DNA of 64,000 nucleotides, from assembly GCA_002840845.1 (NCBI GenBank), contig PHCS01000004.1, positions 1 through 64,000 of the forward strand, written 5' to 3'. Position numbers and translations under genes: made by a program. The notes under the pieces are model-generated. The model saw only the letters and a program-made list of their open reading frames with translations, had not been told where the DNA came from and did no database searches. Positions 46,918-54,864 of the stretch are shown one piece after another. The stretch comes from Betaproteobacteria bacterium HGW-Betaproteobacteria-14. GTDB lineage: Bacteria; Pseudomonadota; Gammaproteobacteria; Burkholderiales; Rhodocyclaceae. Position 1 is the first letter of the stretch; the number at the start of each line of letters is the position of its first letter.

Positions 46918-49131
46918 TTATTGGTTGGCGACCTTGCGCTCGCGTACGCGCGACGGCTTCTTGCCGTACTGATCACGCACAAAAGTCTCGATGCCGACTC
47001 GTATCAACTCGATGGGAATGCCCAGGGCCGCGGCAGCGCCTATGCCAGCCAGGAGGTTTTCGAACCACTCGGCCTCGTTCTCGCCGCCGGCTGCCGGGGA
47101 ACGGGGCAATTCTGCCATCAGGGCTTCGACGCTGCCCGAGGCGAGCATGACGCGATTGTCACGCAGGAAAAGGGCGCGGCCGCCCTTGGCCCTGTGCGCG
47201 GCGATGGCAGGCAGTTCCTGGCCAAGACCGTAGAAAACCACTTCGCCATCACACAGGTCAGCCATGCGCGCGACGATCGGGTCTGCCGCATTGAGCACTG
47301 CGGTGCCCTCTGGCAGGACAATGTCTACCTGCGTGCGCAGCACATGGAACAGCTGCTCGGCATCGCGTATGTCGTGGTCGGCGAGGGTCTCCGCGCCAGA
47401 GGCATCGGTGACGATCCCAACCAGGCAACGGTCATAGGCAATGCCCTCGCCGAGGATCATGGCTGCGCTGTTCTCGAATACAGCAACTTCGACCGAGCGA
47501 TTGATGAGCAGGCGCTGGCCGGCTGCCCAGGTCGCGCAATTCTTCTTCTCGACAGGGCGCTTGTCGAGGAACAGGCCATCCTGGCAGGCCAGGCCGACAT
47601 GCTTGCCGGTGAGCTGAAGCAGCCAGGAAACAAGGCTGGCGACCAGGGTCGTGCCGCGGCTGCCTGCAATGCCGACGATAGGCATGCGTCCGCTTTCCCC
47701 GGGCGGGAACAAGTTGTCAACAATGGCCTGGCCGACAGGTCGCGGCTTGCCGCGGGCGGGCTTGAGATGCATGAGCAGGCCGGGACCGGCATTCACCTCG
47801 ACGATGGCTCCGCGCTGTGATTCAAGCGGACGCGAAATATCCTCGGCCACGATGTCGACTCCTGCGATATCCAGACCGACGACACGGGCAGCCAGGGTGG
47901 CGACCTCCGCAACCTCGGGGTGGACCTCATCGGTGACGTCGTCGGCAAGTTTGCCCGTGAGGGCGATCAATACTTTCTTGCCGGCAGGCGGAATTGACTC
48001 CGGGGTGAATCCCTGCCTTTGCAGCGTCAGCACGACTTCGGGAGCCTTGTCGAGTTGCAGAGGCTCGAGCGGGAAGGATTCGTCCTCACCGCAGCGCGGA
48101 TCGGAATTGATCTGGCTGTCGATGAGCTGAACGATGTTCGCGCGGCCGTCGCCGACGACACTGGTGGTTTCCCCTCGTGCAGCGGCGACAAGCTTGCCGC
48201 CCACGACCAGCATGCGGTGCTCGATGCCGGGAATATAGCGCTCGACCAGCACCTCGCTCCCCTCGGTGAGGGCAACGTGATAGGCGGCCTCGACTTGCTC
48301 GCGCAAAGTCAGCTCCAGGGACACGCCGCGGGCATGATTCGCGTCCGTCGGCTTGACAGCCACGGGCAGGCCGATCTCCTCGGCGGCTTCCCAGGCGTCT
48401 TCCGGGCTGCTGACGATCCGGCCTTCGGGTACCGGCAGGCCGCAGGCGGAGAGCAGGCTTTTTGTCAGATCCTTGTCGCGCGAGATGCTTTCCGCGATGG
48501 CCGAGGTGGAATCCGATTCTGCGGTCCAGATGCGGCGCTGGCGGATGCCGTAGCCAAGCTGCACCAGATTGCCCTCGTTCAGACGTATCGAAGGAATTCC
48601 GCGTTCGGTGGCGGCATCGACGATGCTGGTCGTACTTGGGCCGAGGCAAATGCGATCCGCCAGGGCGCGCAGTCTCTCGACCGTGCCGGGCACGGCGAAA
48701 GACGTGTCATTGATGGCTGCCATGAGGAGATCGCGCGCGGCGAACAGGCATTCGCGGGTCACCTGTTCCTGGCGCGAGCGGACAACCACTTTGTAGATGC
48801 CGCGTTTTGAGGTCTGGCGGGCCTTGCCGAATCCGGTGCGTTGCCCTGCAAGATTCTGCAACTCCAGGGTGACATGCTCAAGAATGTGTGCAGCCCAGGT
48901 TCCTTCGTGCAAGCGCTGCAGGAAACCTCCCCTTTCGCCCACGCTGCAGCGATGTTCGATCAGGGAGGGAAGCCAGGCGGAAAGCCTCTCGTAAAGGCCG
49001 GGGATCTTGTTGGAAGGGGCATCTTCGAGGTCGCCGATGTCGACCCAAGCCTCGATGATCGGGCGGTAAGTCCAGGTGTTCGGGCCGCGAAGCGGGGTAA
49101 TACGCAGGAATTCGATGTCTTTGTATTTCAT
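46918..49131 (-). CDS. cphA2: Cyanophycin synthetase paralog with degenerate Mur-ligase P-loop (CphA2/CphA'-like)
   Basis: 737 aa from MKYKDIEFLRITPLRGPNTW; an upstream frame of 25 codons exists but the conserved family start is here. The ATP-grasp domain looks functional (LPVAVKPTDANHARGVSLEL, GAIVEVNAGPGLLMHL). The Mur-like domain is shorter than in CphA and its P-loop reads VGIAGSRGTTLVAS, lacking the lysine of GTNGKTT. In the described CphA2 enzymes, only one active site remains and beta-Asp-Arg dipeptides are polymerised; that function is likely but not proven here. Its mRNA may fold so that its ribosome-binding site is hidden (49136-49166). Confidence 0.9.
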   Translation of the reverse strand: MKYKDIEFLRITPLRGPNTWTYRPIIEAWVDIGDLEDAPSNKIPGLYERLSAWLPSLIEHRCSVGERGGFLQRLHEGTWAAHILEHVTLELQNLAGQRTGFGKARQTSKRGIYKVVVRSRQEQVTRECLFAARDLLMAAINDTSFAVPGTVERLRALADRICLGPSTTSIVDAATERGIPSIRLNEGNLVQLGYGIRQRRIWTAESDSTSAIAESISRDKDLTKSLLSACGLPVPEGRIVSSPEDAWEAAEEIGLPVAVKPTDANHARGVSLELTLREQVEAAYHVALTEGSEVLVERYIPGIEHRMLVVGGKLVAAARGETTSVVGDGRANIVQLIDSQINSDPRCGEDESFPLEPLQLDKAPEVVLTLQRQGFTPESIPPAGKKVLIALTGKLADDVTDEVHPEVAEVATLAARVVGLDIAGVDIVAEDISRPLESQRGAIVEVNAGPGLLMHLKPARGKPRPVGQAIVDNLFPPGESGRMPIVGIAGSRGTTLVASLVSWLLQLTGKHVGLACQDGLFLDKRPVEKKNCATWAAGQRLLINRSVEVAVFENSAAMILGEGIAYDRCLVGIVTDASGAETLADHDIRDAEQLFHVLRTQVDIVLPEGTAVLNAADPIVARMADLCDGEVVFYGLGQELPAIAAHRAKGGRALFLRDNRVMLASGSVEALMAELPRSPAAGGENEAEWFENLLAGIGAAAALGIPIELIRVGIETFVRDQYGKKPSRVRERKVANQ

Positions 49132-49135
49132 ATAA

Positions 49136-49166
49136 CCCTGCCGCTGGATCGCTTGCCCCGGCAGGG
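49136..49166 (-). promoter_or_regulatory. Hairpin at the cphA2 ribosome-binding site
   Basis: CCCTGCCG (49136-49143 complement) and CGGCAGGG (49159-49166) form an eight-base-pair perfect stem whose 3' arm in the mRNA contains the only AGGG purine run before the ATG at 49131. Confidence 0.4.
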
Positions 49167-49335
49167 ATTGTGTCTTGGTTGCGTTGATTAACGAGCCTTG
49201 GCGCAATAGGTTTACCTGTATTGAAAAAAGCCTGTATCCGAATCGGGCGGCTGGGGCGTTAGTCCAGCTATACTTGCCCGCACTGCCGTTGCGTCGCGGC
49301 TAGTCTAATAATGCAGAACATTCATCATTAAAACA

Positions 49336-51627
49336 ATGAGATATAAGCAGGCCTGCGAATCCGGGATGACTCGCGCCGAGGAGTCGTGGATACAGGTAGT
49401 AGCCCCCCTGCTGGCCAGCGGCGAAAGCATTCAGGCGGGTCTGTCGATCGATCTTGATGCCGATCTGCGTTTTACATGTGGCTGGCTGGTGGTCACAAAC
49501 AGACGTTTACTGGCCAAGTCGGCGAATGCCGAAGGGTTGCGGGAATGGGTCTTCCGGCCCGGATTGCAGTTGTCCCATCATGACCACGCAGGGGTCGGCA
49601 GCCTGGGCCTCCAAGATGAATCGACACGGTTGGATGGCTGGCGCTTCACCATCGGCCAGAACCCAGCCGCGCTGCGTCTTGTGGACGCCTTCGAGCGGCA
49701 GTTGGAAAGCCATCTCAGCGGCCGGCCGGCCGAGCAGCCGGAAGAGGAGGTGTGCCCCCGGTGCGGTGCACCCCTGGACGGGGAAGAGGAATGCACGGTC
49801 TGCGCCCGCGAGATCCACGCGCCGCCCTCGACGCGCACCCTGCTTCGGCTGGGGCGCTTCGCCAGGCCCTACCGCTGGCAGCTGTTCTGGGGCTTCGCCC
49901 TGACCCTGGTGTCGACCGCCGCTGCCATGGTGCCGCCCTACCTGACCATGCCGCTGATGGACGACGTGCTGATTCCCTACCAGAACGGCCGGCCGATCGA
50001 CGCCGATGTGGTCGTGCTGCTACTGGCCGGCCTGTTCGGCGCAGCGCTGGTGGCCTGGGGCCTCGGCTGGGCGCGCACCTACATCCTGTCGCTGGTGGCC
50101 GAGCACATCGGCTCGGACCTGCGCACCGTTACCTTCGAGCACCTGATGGGTTTGTCGCTCGAATACTACGGCGGCAAGCGCACCGGCGACCTGATGGCGC
50201 GCATCGGCTCCGAATCCGACCGCATCTGCCAGTTCCTCTCGGTGCAGGTGCTCGACTTCGCCACCGACATGCTGATGATCACGATGACCGCCGTCATCCT
50301 GTTCTCCATCAGTCCCTGGCTGGCGCTGGTGACGCTGTTGCCGCTGCCTTTCATCGCCTGGATGATCCAATTGGTGCGCGACCGCTTGCGCAACGGCTTC
50401 GAGAAGGCGGACCGCATCTGGTCGGAAATCTCCAACGTGCTGGCCGACACCATCCCCGGCGTGCGCGTCGTCAAGGCTTTTGCCCAGGAGAGCCGCGAGA
50501 CGCAGCGCTTCCGTGCCGCCAACGCCATCAATCTGGCGGTGAACGACCGCGTCAACCGAATCTGGTCGCTGTTCTCGCCGACGGTGACCCTGCTCACCGA
50601 GGTCGGTCTGCTGGTGGTATGGGCCTTCGGCATCTGGCAGGTGTCGCAGGACCAGATCACGGTTGGCGTGCTGACAGCCTTTCTTGCCTATATCTCCCGC
50701 TTCTACACTCGGCTGGATTCGATGAGCCGCATCGTGTCCACCACGCAGCGCGCCGCCGCCGGCGCCAAGCGCCTGTTCGACATCCTCGACCACGTCTCCA
50801 GCGTGCCCGAGCCGGCCAACCCGGTGCGCCTGCCCGAGGTGAAGGGCCGCATCGAGCTGCGCGACGTCGCCTTCCGCTACGGCAACCGCTCGGTGCTGCG
50901 CGGCGTCGACCTCGTCATCGAGCCGGGCGAGATGATCGGCCTGGTCGGCCACAGCGGCTCGGGCAAGACCACGCTGGTCAACCTCATCTGCCGCTTCTAC
51001 GATGTGACCGAGGGCGCCATCCGCCTCGACGGCGCCGACATCCGCCAGCTGGCGGTGGCCGACTACCGGCGCAACATCGGCCTCGTGCTGCAGGAGCCTT
51101 TCCTCTTCTTCGGCACCATCGCCGACAACATCGCCTACGGCAAGCCGGACGCCACGCGCAGTGAAATCATCGCCGCCGCCCGTGCCGCGCACGCCCACGA
51201 GTTCATCCTGCGCCTGCCGCAGGGCTATGACTCCCTGGTCGGCGAGCGCGGCCAGGGCCTCTCCGGCGGCGAGCGCCAGCGCATCTCCATCGCCCGCGCG
51301 CTGCTCATCGATCCGCGCATCCTCATGCTCGACGAAGCCACCTCGTCGGTGGATACCGAGACGGAAAAGGAAATCCAGAAGGCGCTCGACAACCTGGTGC
51401 GCGGGCGCACTACCATCGCCATCGCCCATCGCCTGTCCACGCTGCGCAAGGCCGACCGCCTGGTGGTGATGGACCGCGGCCGCATCGTCGAGGTCGGCAA
51501 CCACGACGAACTGATGGCAAGCGAAGGCGCCTACTACCGCCTCTACCAGGCCCAGGCGCGCAACGTCGACGCAGAGGAGACCGGCGCCGAAGTGCCGCGC
51601 GTCGAACACAAGACGAAGGGACAGTGA
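49336..51627 (+). CDS. Cyanophycin-associated ABC transporter, exporter type, with PH-like and zinc-ribbon N-terminus
   Basis: 763 aa. N-terminal about 130 residues are soluble (ASGESIQAGLSIDLDADLRFTCGWLVVTNRRLL resembles a bacterial PH-like domain), then a zinc ribbon (CPRCGAP...CTVC, about 140-156), six membrane helices (about 175-470), and an ABC cassette: Walker A GHSGSGKTT (about 539-547), signature LSGGE (about 641), Walker B LMLDEATSS. Architecture of a homodimeric exporter. The start is uncertain: no ribosome-binding site precedes 49336, and M11 is possible. It is divergent from the cphA2-cphA operon and overlaps the DUF1854 gene by one base. Substrate unknown. Confidence 0.9.
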   Translation: MRYKQACESGMTRAEESWIQVVAPLLASGESIQAGLSIDLDADLRFTCGWLVVTNRRLLAKSANAEGLREWVFRPGLQLSHHDHAGVGSLGLQDESTRLDGWRFTIGQNPAALRLVDAFERQLESHLSGRPAEQPEEEVCPRCGAPLDGEEECTVCAREIHAPPSTRTLLRLGRFARPYRWQLFWGFALTLVSTAAAMVPPYLTMPLMDDVLIPYQNGRPIDADVVVLLLAGLFGAALVAWGLGWARTYILSLVAEHIGSDLRTVTFEHLMGLSLEYYGGKRTGDLMARIGSESDRICQFLSVQVLDFATDMLMITMTAVILFSISPWLALVTLLPLPFIAWMIQLVRDRLRNGFEKADRIWSEISNVLADTIPGVRVVKAFAQESRETQRFRAANAINLAVNDRVNRIWSLFSPTVTLLTEVGLLVVWAFGIWQVSQDQITVGVLTAFLAYISRFYTRLDSMSRIVSTTQRAAAGAKRLFDILDHVSSVPEPANPVRLPEVKGRIELRDVAFRYGNRSVLRGVDLVIEPGEMIGLVGHSGSGKTTLVNLICRFYDVTEGAIRLDGADIRQLAVADYRRNIGLVLQEPFLFFGTIADNIAYGKPDATRSEIIAAARAAHAHEFILRLPQGYDSLVGERGQGLSGGERQRISIARALLIDPRILMLDEATSSVDTETEKEIQKALDNLVRGRTTIAIAHRLSTLRKADRLVVMDRGRIVEVGNHDELMASEGAYYRLYQAQARNVDAEETGAEVPRVEHKTKGQ

Positions 51628-52094
51628 TGGAGACCGCGTTCGAACTTACGCGCAACGCTTTCGGCCGCCTGGTGCTCACCACCGCCGCGGGCGATGTGAC
51701 CGAAGGCGTCGTGCCGGTGCGCGCTTTCCCCATCGCCGCGCCCGCCGAAGGCATCGCCCTGGTCGGCCCCGACGGCCACGAAGCCGGCTGGATCGAGCGC
51801 CTCGATGCGCTGCCCGCCGCGCTGCGGCAACTGGTGGAGGAGGAACTCGGCCGGCGCGAATTCATGCCGGAGATCCGCCGCATCCGCAACGTCTCCAGCT
51901 TCGCCACGCCGAGCACCTGGCAGGTCGACACCGACCGCGGCGAGACGAGCCTGGTGCTGTGGGGCGAGGAATTCATCCGCCGCCTCGGCAAGTCCGGCCT
52001 GCTCATCGAGGACAGCCACGGCATTCACTTCCTCGTGCGCGACCTCGACGCCCTCGACGGCCCAAGCCGCAAGCTGCTCGACAGATTTCTTTAA
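51627..52094 (+). CDS. Cyanophycin-associated DUF1854 protein
   Basis: 155 aa, soluble, starting at the ATG that overlaps the ABC stop (TGATG), so translationally coupled. Recognised as DUF1854 by PVRAFPIAAPAEGIALVGPDGHEAGWIERLD and VSSFATPSTWQVDTDRGETS. This small protein occurs next to the cyanophycin-associated ABC exporter in several betaproteobacteria. Role unknown; an adaptor or regulator of the exporter is a reasonable guess. Confidence 0.88.
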   Translation: METAFELTRNAFGRLVLTTAAGDVTEGVVPVRAFPIAAPAEGIALVGPDGHEAGWIERLDALPAALRQLVEEELGRREFMPEIRRIRNVSSFATPSTWQVDTDRGETSLVLWGEEFIRRLGKSGLLIEDSHGIHFLVRDLDALDGPSRKLLDRFL

Positions 52095-52102
52095 GTTTTT
52101 CT

Positions 52103-52139
52103 CCCTCTCCCGCTGGCGGGAGAGGGCTGGGGTGAGGGT
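52103..52139 (+). repeat. REP-like palindromic element, copy 1
   Basis: CCCTCTCCCGC-TG-GCGGGAGAGGG hairpin followed by a conserved GGGGTGAGGG tail. Same orientation as copy 2 on the far side of the next gene. Typical dispersed REP sequences of proteobacteria. Confidence 0.75.
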
Positions 52140-52186
52140 GGAATTCTTCAGCCTCCCCGGGATTACCGAAGAAAGGAAATGTGGAA

Positions 52187-52633
52187 ATGAATATGACTTT
52201 CCGTCTCTGCTCCTTCATCCTCTTCGCAGCTTTCGTCGTGCCGTCGTACGCCGACAAACCCGACTGGGCTGGCGGCGGCAAGCATGGCAAGAAACAGGAA
52301 CAACGCGGCAGCGCATCTGCTCCGCACTTCGGCGACCAGCACCGCCGCATCATCGCCGAGTACTACGGTGGGCAAAGCCATCCCGGGAAAAAATGCCCGC
52401 CAGGCCTCGCCAAGAAGAACAACGGCTGCATGCCGCCCGGCCAGGCGAAGAAGTGGGGCATGGGCCGCACGCTGCCCGGCGACCTGCGCTACTACGATCT
52501 GCCGCACGATCTGCTCATGCGCCTGCCCCCGCCCCCCGCCGGCCACCGCTACGTCCGCGTCGCCGCCGACATCCTCCTCATCGCCGTCGGAACCAGCATG
52601 GTGCTCGACGCCGTCGAGGATCTCGTCCGCTAG
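52187..52633 (+). CDS. RcnB/CigR-like periplasmic protein
   Basis: 148 aa with a signal peptide (about 1-22). The mature part has the motif HPGKKCPPGLAKKNNGCMPPGQAKKWGMGR and the C-terminal beta/hydrophobic stretch RYVRVAADILLIAVGTSMVLDAVED that identifies the RcnB/CigR family of periplasmic or membrane-anchored proteins. Function is unclear (RcnB: nickel/cobalt homeostasis; CigR: virulence control). The start is the ATG at 52187; a GTG at 52181 is also possible. Flanked by two REP-like elements. Confidence 0.85.
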   Translation: MNMTFRLCSFILFAAFVVPSYADKPDWAGGGKHGKKQEQRGSASAPHFGDQHRRIIAEYYGGQSHPGKKCPPGLAKKNNGCMPPGQAKKWGMGRTLPGDLRYYDLPHDLLMRLPPPPAGHRYVRVAADILLIAVGTSMVLDAVEDLVR

Positions 52634-52645
52634 TGATCACGCACC

Positions 52646-52680
52646 CCCTCTCCCCGCGAGCGGGAGAGGGCAGGAGTGAG
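52646..52680 (+). repeat. REP-like palindromic element, copy 2
   Basis: CCCTCTCCCC/CGGGAGAGGG arms with a GCGAG loop and an AGGAGTGAG tail, in direct orientation to copy 1. Confidence 0.7.
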
Positions 52681-52725
52681 AGGCAACACGTCCCCGCACT
52701 CCGCCCGCCACCGTCAGAAACGGCC

Positions 52726-52811
52726 GGGAAAGTCAGTCCTTGCGATACGGCGAGGAAAACTGCCTGGGGGCTTGAATCACCAAGGGAAAGTCAGTTCCCA
52801 CGATACGGCGA
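52726..52811 (+). repeat. Dispersed 28-bp repeat, copies A and B in tandem
   Basis: GGGAAAGTCAGT followed a few bases later by CGATACGGCGA occurs at 52726-52753 and again, exactly 58 bases on, at 52784-52811. Copy B contains a small hairpin GGGAA-AGTCAG-TTCCC. A third inverted copy is at 54137-54164. Confidence 0.75.
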
Positions 52812-52873
52812 CAGGGTGCAATCGACCCTTTTTTGATATTCAACTTTTATGGTGTGCAGCGTCTCGCAGCCCT

Positions 52874-53353
52874 TCACGCGAGGTTTGCTCGACCGGAAGG
52901 TTGGCGATCATATAGAACTTGTACGGCGTCCTTCCCCATATACCAAATCTTGCTGTAGATATGTCTTCGCCGGACTTGAAGGCGCAGTTGAGGTACGAGA
53001 ATGTTATCGGGCGTCCCGATGTTCTCACGATACAAAAGCAGTTGGACTCCAGTAATTGAGTAGGATTTGCCGAGCTTCTCGCGTAGCCATCGGTGTGAAT
53101 GCCCACCCAGACGCATGTACTCACCGTTTTTCGGATCTCGCCGATTAATGGCACGCGTAAGGTCTGGGTCCGCTACCCGACTCAGCTCAAAGCCTAGCTC
53201 CGATCCATCGGCGTCATTACAAACGATATCTGACTCCCGGAACGCTGCTCTCCCAGACCGGATAGATTGCCGAATGACGCTAAATCCGGAGCGTTCTATG
53301 AACGTTAGGAATACCTGCCGTTCACTCTCAGCCTTACGCGCGTTTTGATTCAT
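52874..53353 (-). CDS. Hypothetical protein, possible PD-(D/E)XK-like nuclease fold, AT-richer DNA
   Basis: 159 aa. Pattern ERQVFLTFIERSGFSVI...DIVCNDADGSELGFELSRV is compatible with a PD-(D/E)XK core (Asp then E-x-hydrophobic), but the Lys of ExK is absent. Codon use is less GC-rich than in neighbours, and it is bounded by dispersed repeats. No partner gene is obvious. Could also be a remnant of a restriction or toxin gene. Confidence 0.6.
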   Translation of the reverse strand: MNQNARKAESERQVFLTFIERSGFSVIRQSIRSGRAAFRESDIVCNDADGSELGFELSRVADPDLTRAINRRDPKNGEYMRLGGHSHRWLREKLGKSYSITGVQLLLYRENIGTPDNILVPQLRLQVRRRHIYSKIWYMGKDAVQVLYDRQPSGRANLA

Positions 53354-53507
53354 ATGCGCTGATAAACATTAGATGGACCCATGGGGCCGCATAAGAATGA
53401 TGTTCGGAACCAAAGGATCCGGAGTCGCTTATTCGCTACTCCGTGAGGGAAAGGGAGCCACTCTCATACTTCGCGATTACCGAGCGCCCGCCGCCCGAAG
53501 ACCGAAA

Positions 53508-53939
53508 CTAAAACTCAGCGTATACAAGGCTGCGATTATTTTTGATCTCCGGGAACGATTGCCCAAGAAGTTCTACGAGTTGGTCAGCTGCACCTTGGAG
53601 GATGGATTCGCGGCGAGCACGAGGAAGTTTGAAGAAGGGTTCAGGATCGTTGTATTCGCGCTTTTCTTGAATGGCAAAGGTGGCACGAAACCTCATAGTT
53701 TTTGGATCGAAAATGACCGGGTATGAGGTTATGTGGTTGATCTCGCCGACAAATGACCCCTGCCAGAGCAAGTTGAACTGAAGCAGCTCCCATTCAAGTG
53801 TGGATATCGTGCGGCTGGTCATGTACGGCTTCAGGGCGCGCATGTTCTGATCGCGCGGCGATTGGGCATGAGCGGACATCGAGTCCATAAGTGCTGCGCA
53901 TAGTAGAGCCGTCTGTATTATGCGATGCGCGTATGCCAT
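53508..53939 (-). CDS. Hypothetical secreted protein
   Basis: 143 aa with a signal peptide (about 1-25, ending SAHAQS). The mature part ends EIKNNRSLVYAEF. The antisense frame at 53373-53726 lacks a signal and is less likely. AT-richer than neighbours. No family recognised. Confidence 0.6.
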   Translation of the reverse strand: MAYAHRIIQTALLCAALMDSMSAHAQSPRDQNMRALKPYMTSRTISTLEWELLQFNLLWQGSFVGEINHITSYPVIFDPKTMRFRATFAIQEKREYNDPEPFFKLPRARRESILQGAADQLVELLGQSFPEIKNNRSLVYAEF

Positions 53940-54203
53940 AGATGTCTACAGAACTTGGGGGCGTTTGAGTATCGATACATTAATCGATTAGATTTAATTC
54001 AAGGTTCCGAAAGCGCTGACGATGTTGAGCACATCAACCGTTGCTACTTGCTGCCCACCATGCTGCCACTACGCAAATGGAATGGCAACTGCGGGCGGCC
54101 GCTTCTGGCCGATTCCAGCCATCACTGTCATTTCCATCGCCGTATCACAGGGACTGACTTTTCCGGGCAGATTCCAATCCTCATCTTTTGTGCCTGACAG
54201 CCT
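53940..54203. other. Gene-free stretch with third copy of the dispersed repeat
   Basis: No convincing coding frame. Contains the inverted copy of the 28-bp repeat (54137-54164) and a CGGCCGCTTCTGGCCGATT tract similar to the sequence just before copy A (ACCGTCAGAAACGGCCG). Confidence 0.5.
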
Positions 54204-54413
54204 TTAGCACACTCCAGCTGCGAGCGCGGCCAGCGTAGCGCCGAGCAACGTGTGGAAGAAGCGATGCACCGGCTCGCCGGTGAGGAAGAAAAGCAGGATG
54301 GGTTCGAGGTCGATGAAGCCGTCGGCGAGGGCGAAGGCGGTCCGGCTCACGTGCCGCGGCGCCGCGGTCTTGAAGAGGGCGCCCGGGCCGAAGTTGAAGG
54401 GGGTGATCGGCAT
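54204..54413 (-). pseudogene. N-terminal remnant of a YdjM-like inner-membrane metal-dependent hydrolase
   Basis: 69 aa starting MPITPFNFGPGALFKTAAPRH, the typical beginning of a family of about 180-200-aa membrane hydrolases (with PVHRFFHTLLGA), then an early TAA. The rest of the gene is missing. Confidence 0.65.
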
Positions 54414-54477
54414 GGGGGCGCAGCGGTGAACGGAATGGTCCTTCGATACGCCTGCTGCGCAGGACGAGCGGGGATAT

Positions 54478-54672
54478 CTATTGCCCCTTGAGCCGCTTCA
54501 CTATGGCAGCGCCGATGAGCAGTTCGAGTTGTGCTTCTAGCCGGATGAAGCGCCCGGTCAGGTCCTCGATCTTCTGCTGCTGGGATTTCATCGCGTCCGC
54601 CTGGCGGTTCACCTTCTCTTCCAGGTTGATCATGGAAGTCAGTGCGCCCCAGATCTTGTCTGTGACGCTCAT
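54478..54672 (-). CDS. Small helical protein of a two-gene cassette
   Basis: 64 aa: MSVTDKIWGALTSMINLEEKVNRQADAMKSQQQKIEDLTGRFIRLEAQLELL, strongly coiled-coil. Its ATG overlaps the stop of the disrupted CopG-like gene upstream (ATGA). In betaproteobacteria similar pairs of small genes recur; function unknown. Confidence 0.7.
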   Translation of the reverse strand: MSVTDKIWGALTSMINLEEKVNRQADAMKSQQQKIEDLTGRFIRLEAQLELLIGAAIVKRLKGQ

Positions 54673-54783
54673 TTGGCGGCTTTTCGCGCGGGTGTCCGGG
54701 CGGCCTTGGCTTCCAGGGCGGCGATGCGCCTTCATGTCCTGGGGTGTGGCCTGTACCACGATGCGTTCGACTGCTGCTGCCAT
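54669..54783 (-). pseudogene. Internally deleted gene: N- and C-terminal pieces of a CopG/ribbon-helix-helix-like protein
   Basis: MAAAVERIVVQATPQDMK reads in one frame; the downstream tail RIAALEAKAARTPARKAAK* reads in another frame and ends in the TGA overlapping the next ATG. The central part is absent, so the gene is likely deleted. N-terminus resembles ribbon-helix-helix antitoxins. Confidence 0.5.
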
Positions 54784-54864
54784 GGATGCTCCAGGCGATA
54801 ATGATGGACATGGACAATATATATACATAGGCCAGGGTGTCGAGCCTGGCGGGTTCGCGCTGCG

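Noticed and set aside
52726-52811. A CRISPR array
   Set aside because: Only two local copies, with imperfect identity and one inverted distant copy; no cas genes.
53373-53726. Plus-strand 117-aa frame
   Set aside because: Overlaps antisense to a frame that starts with a signal peptide; no motif or ribosome-binding site supports it.
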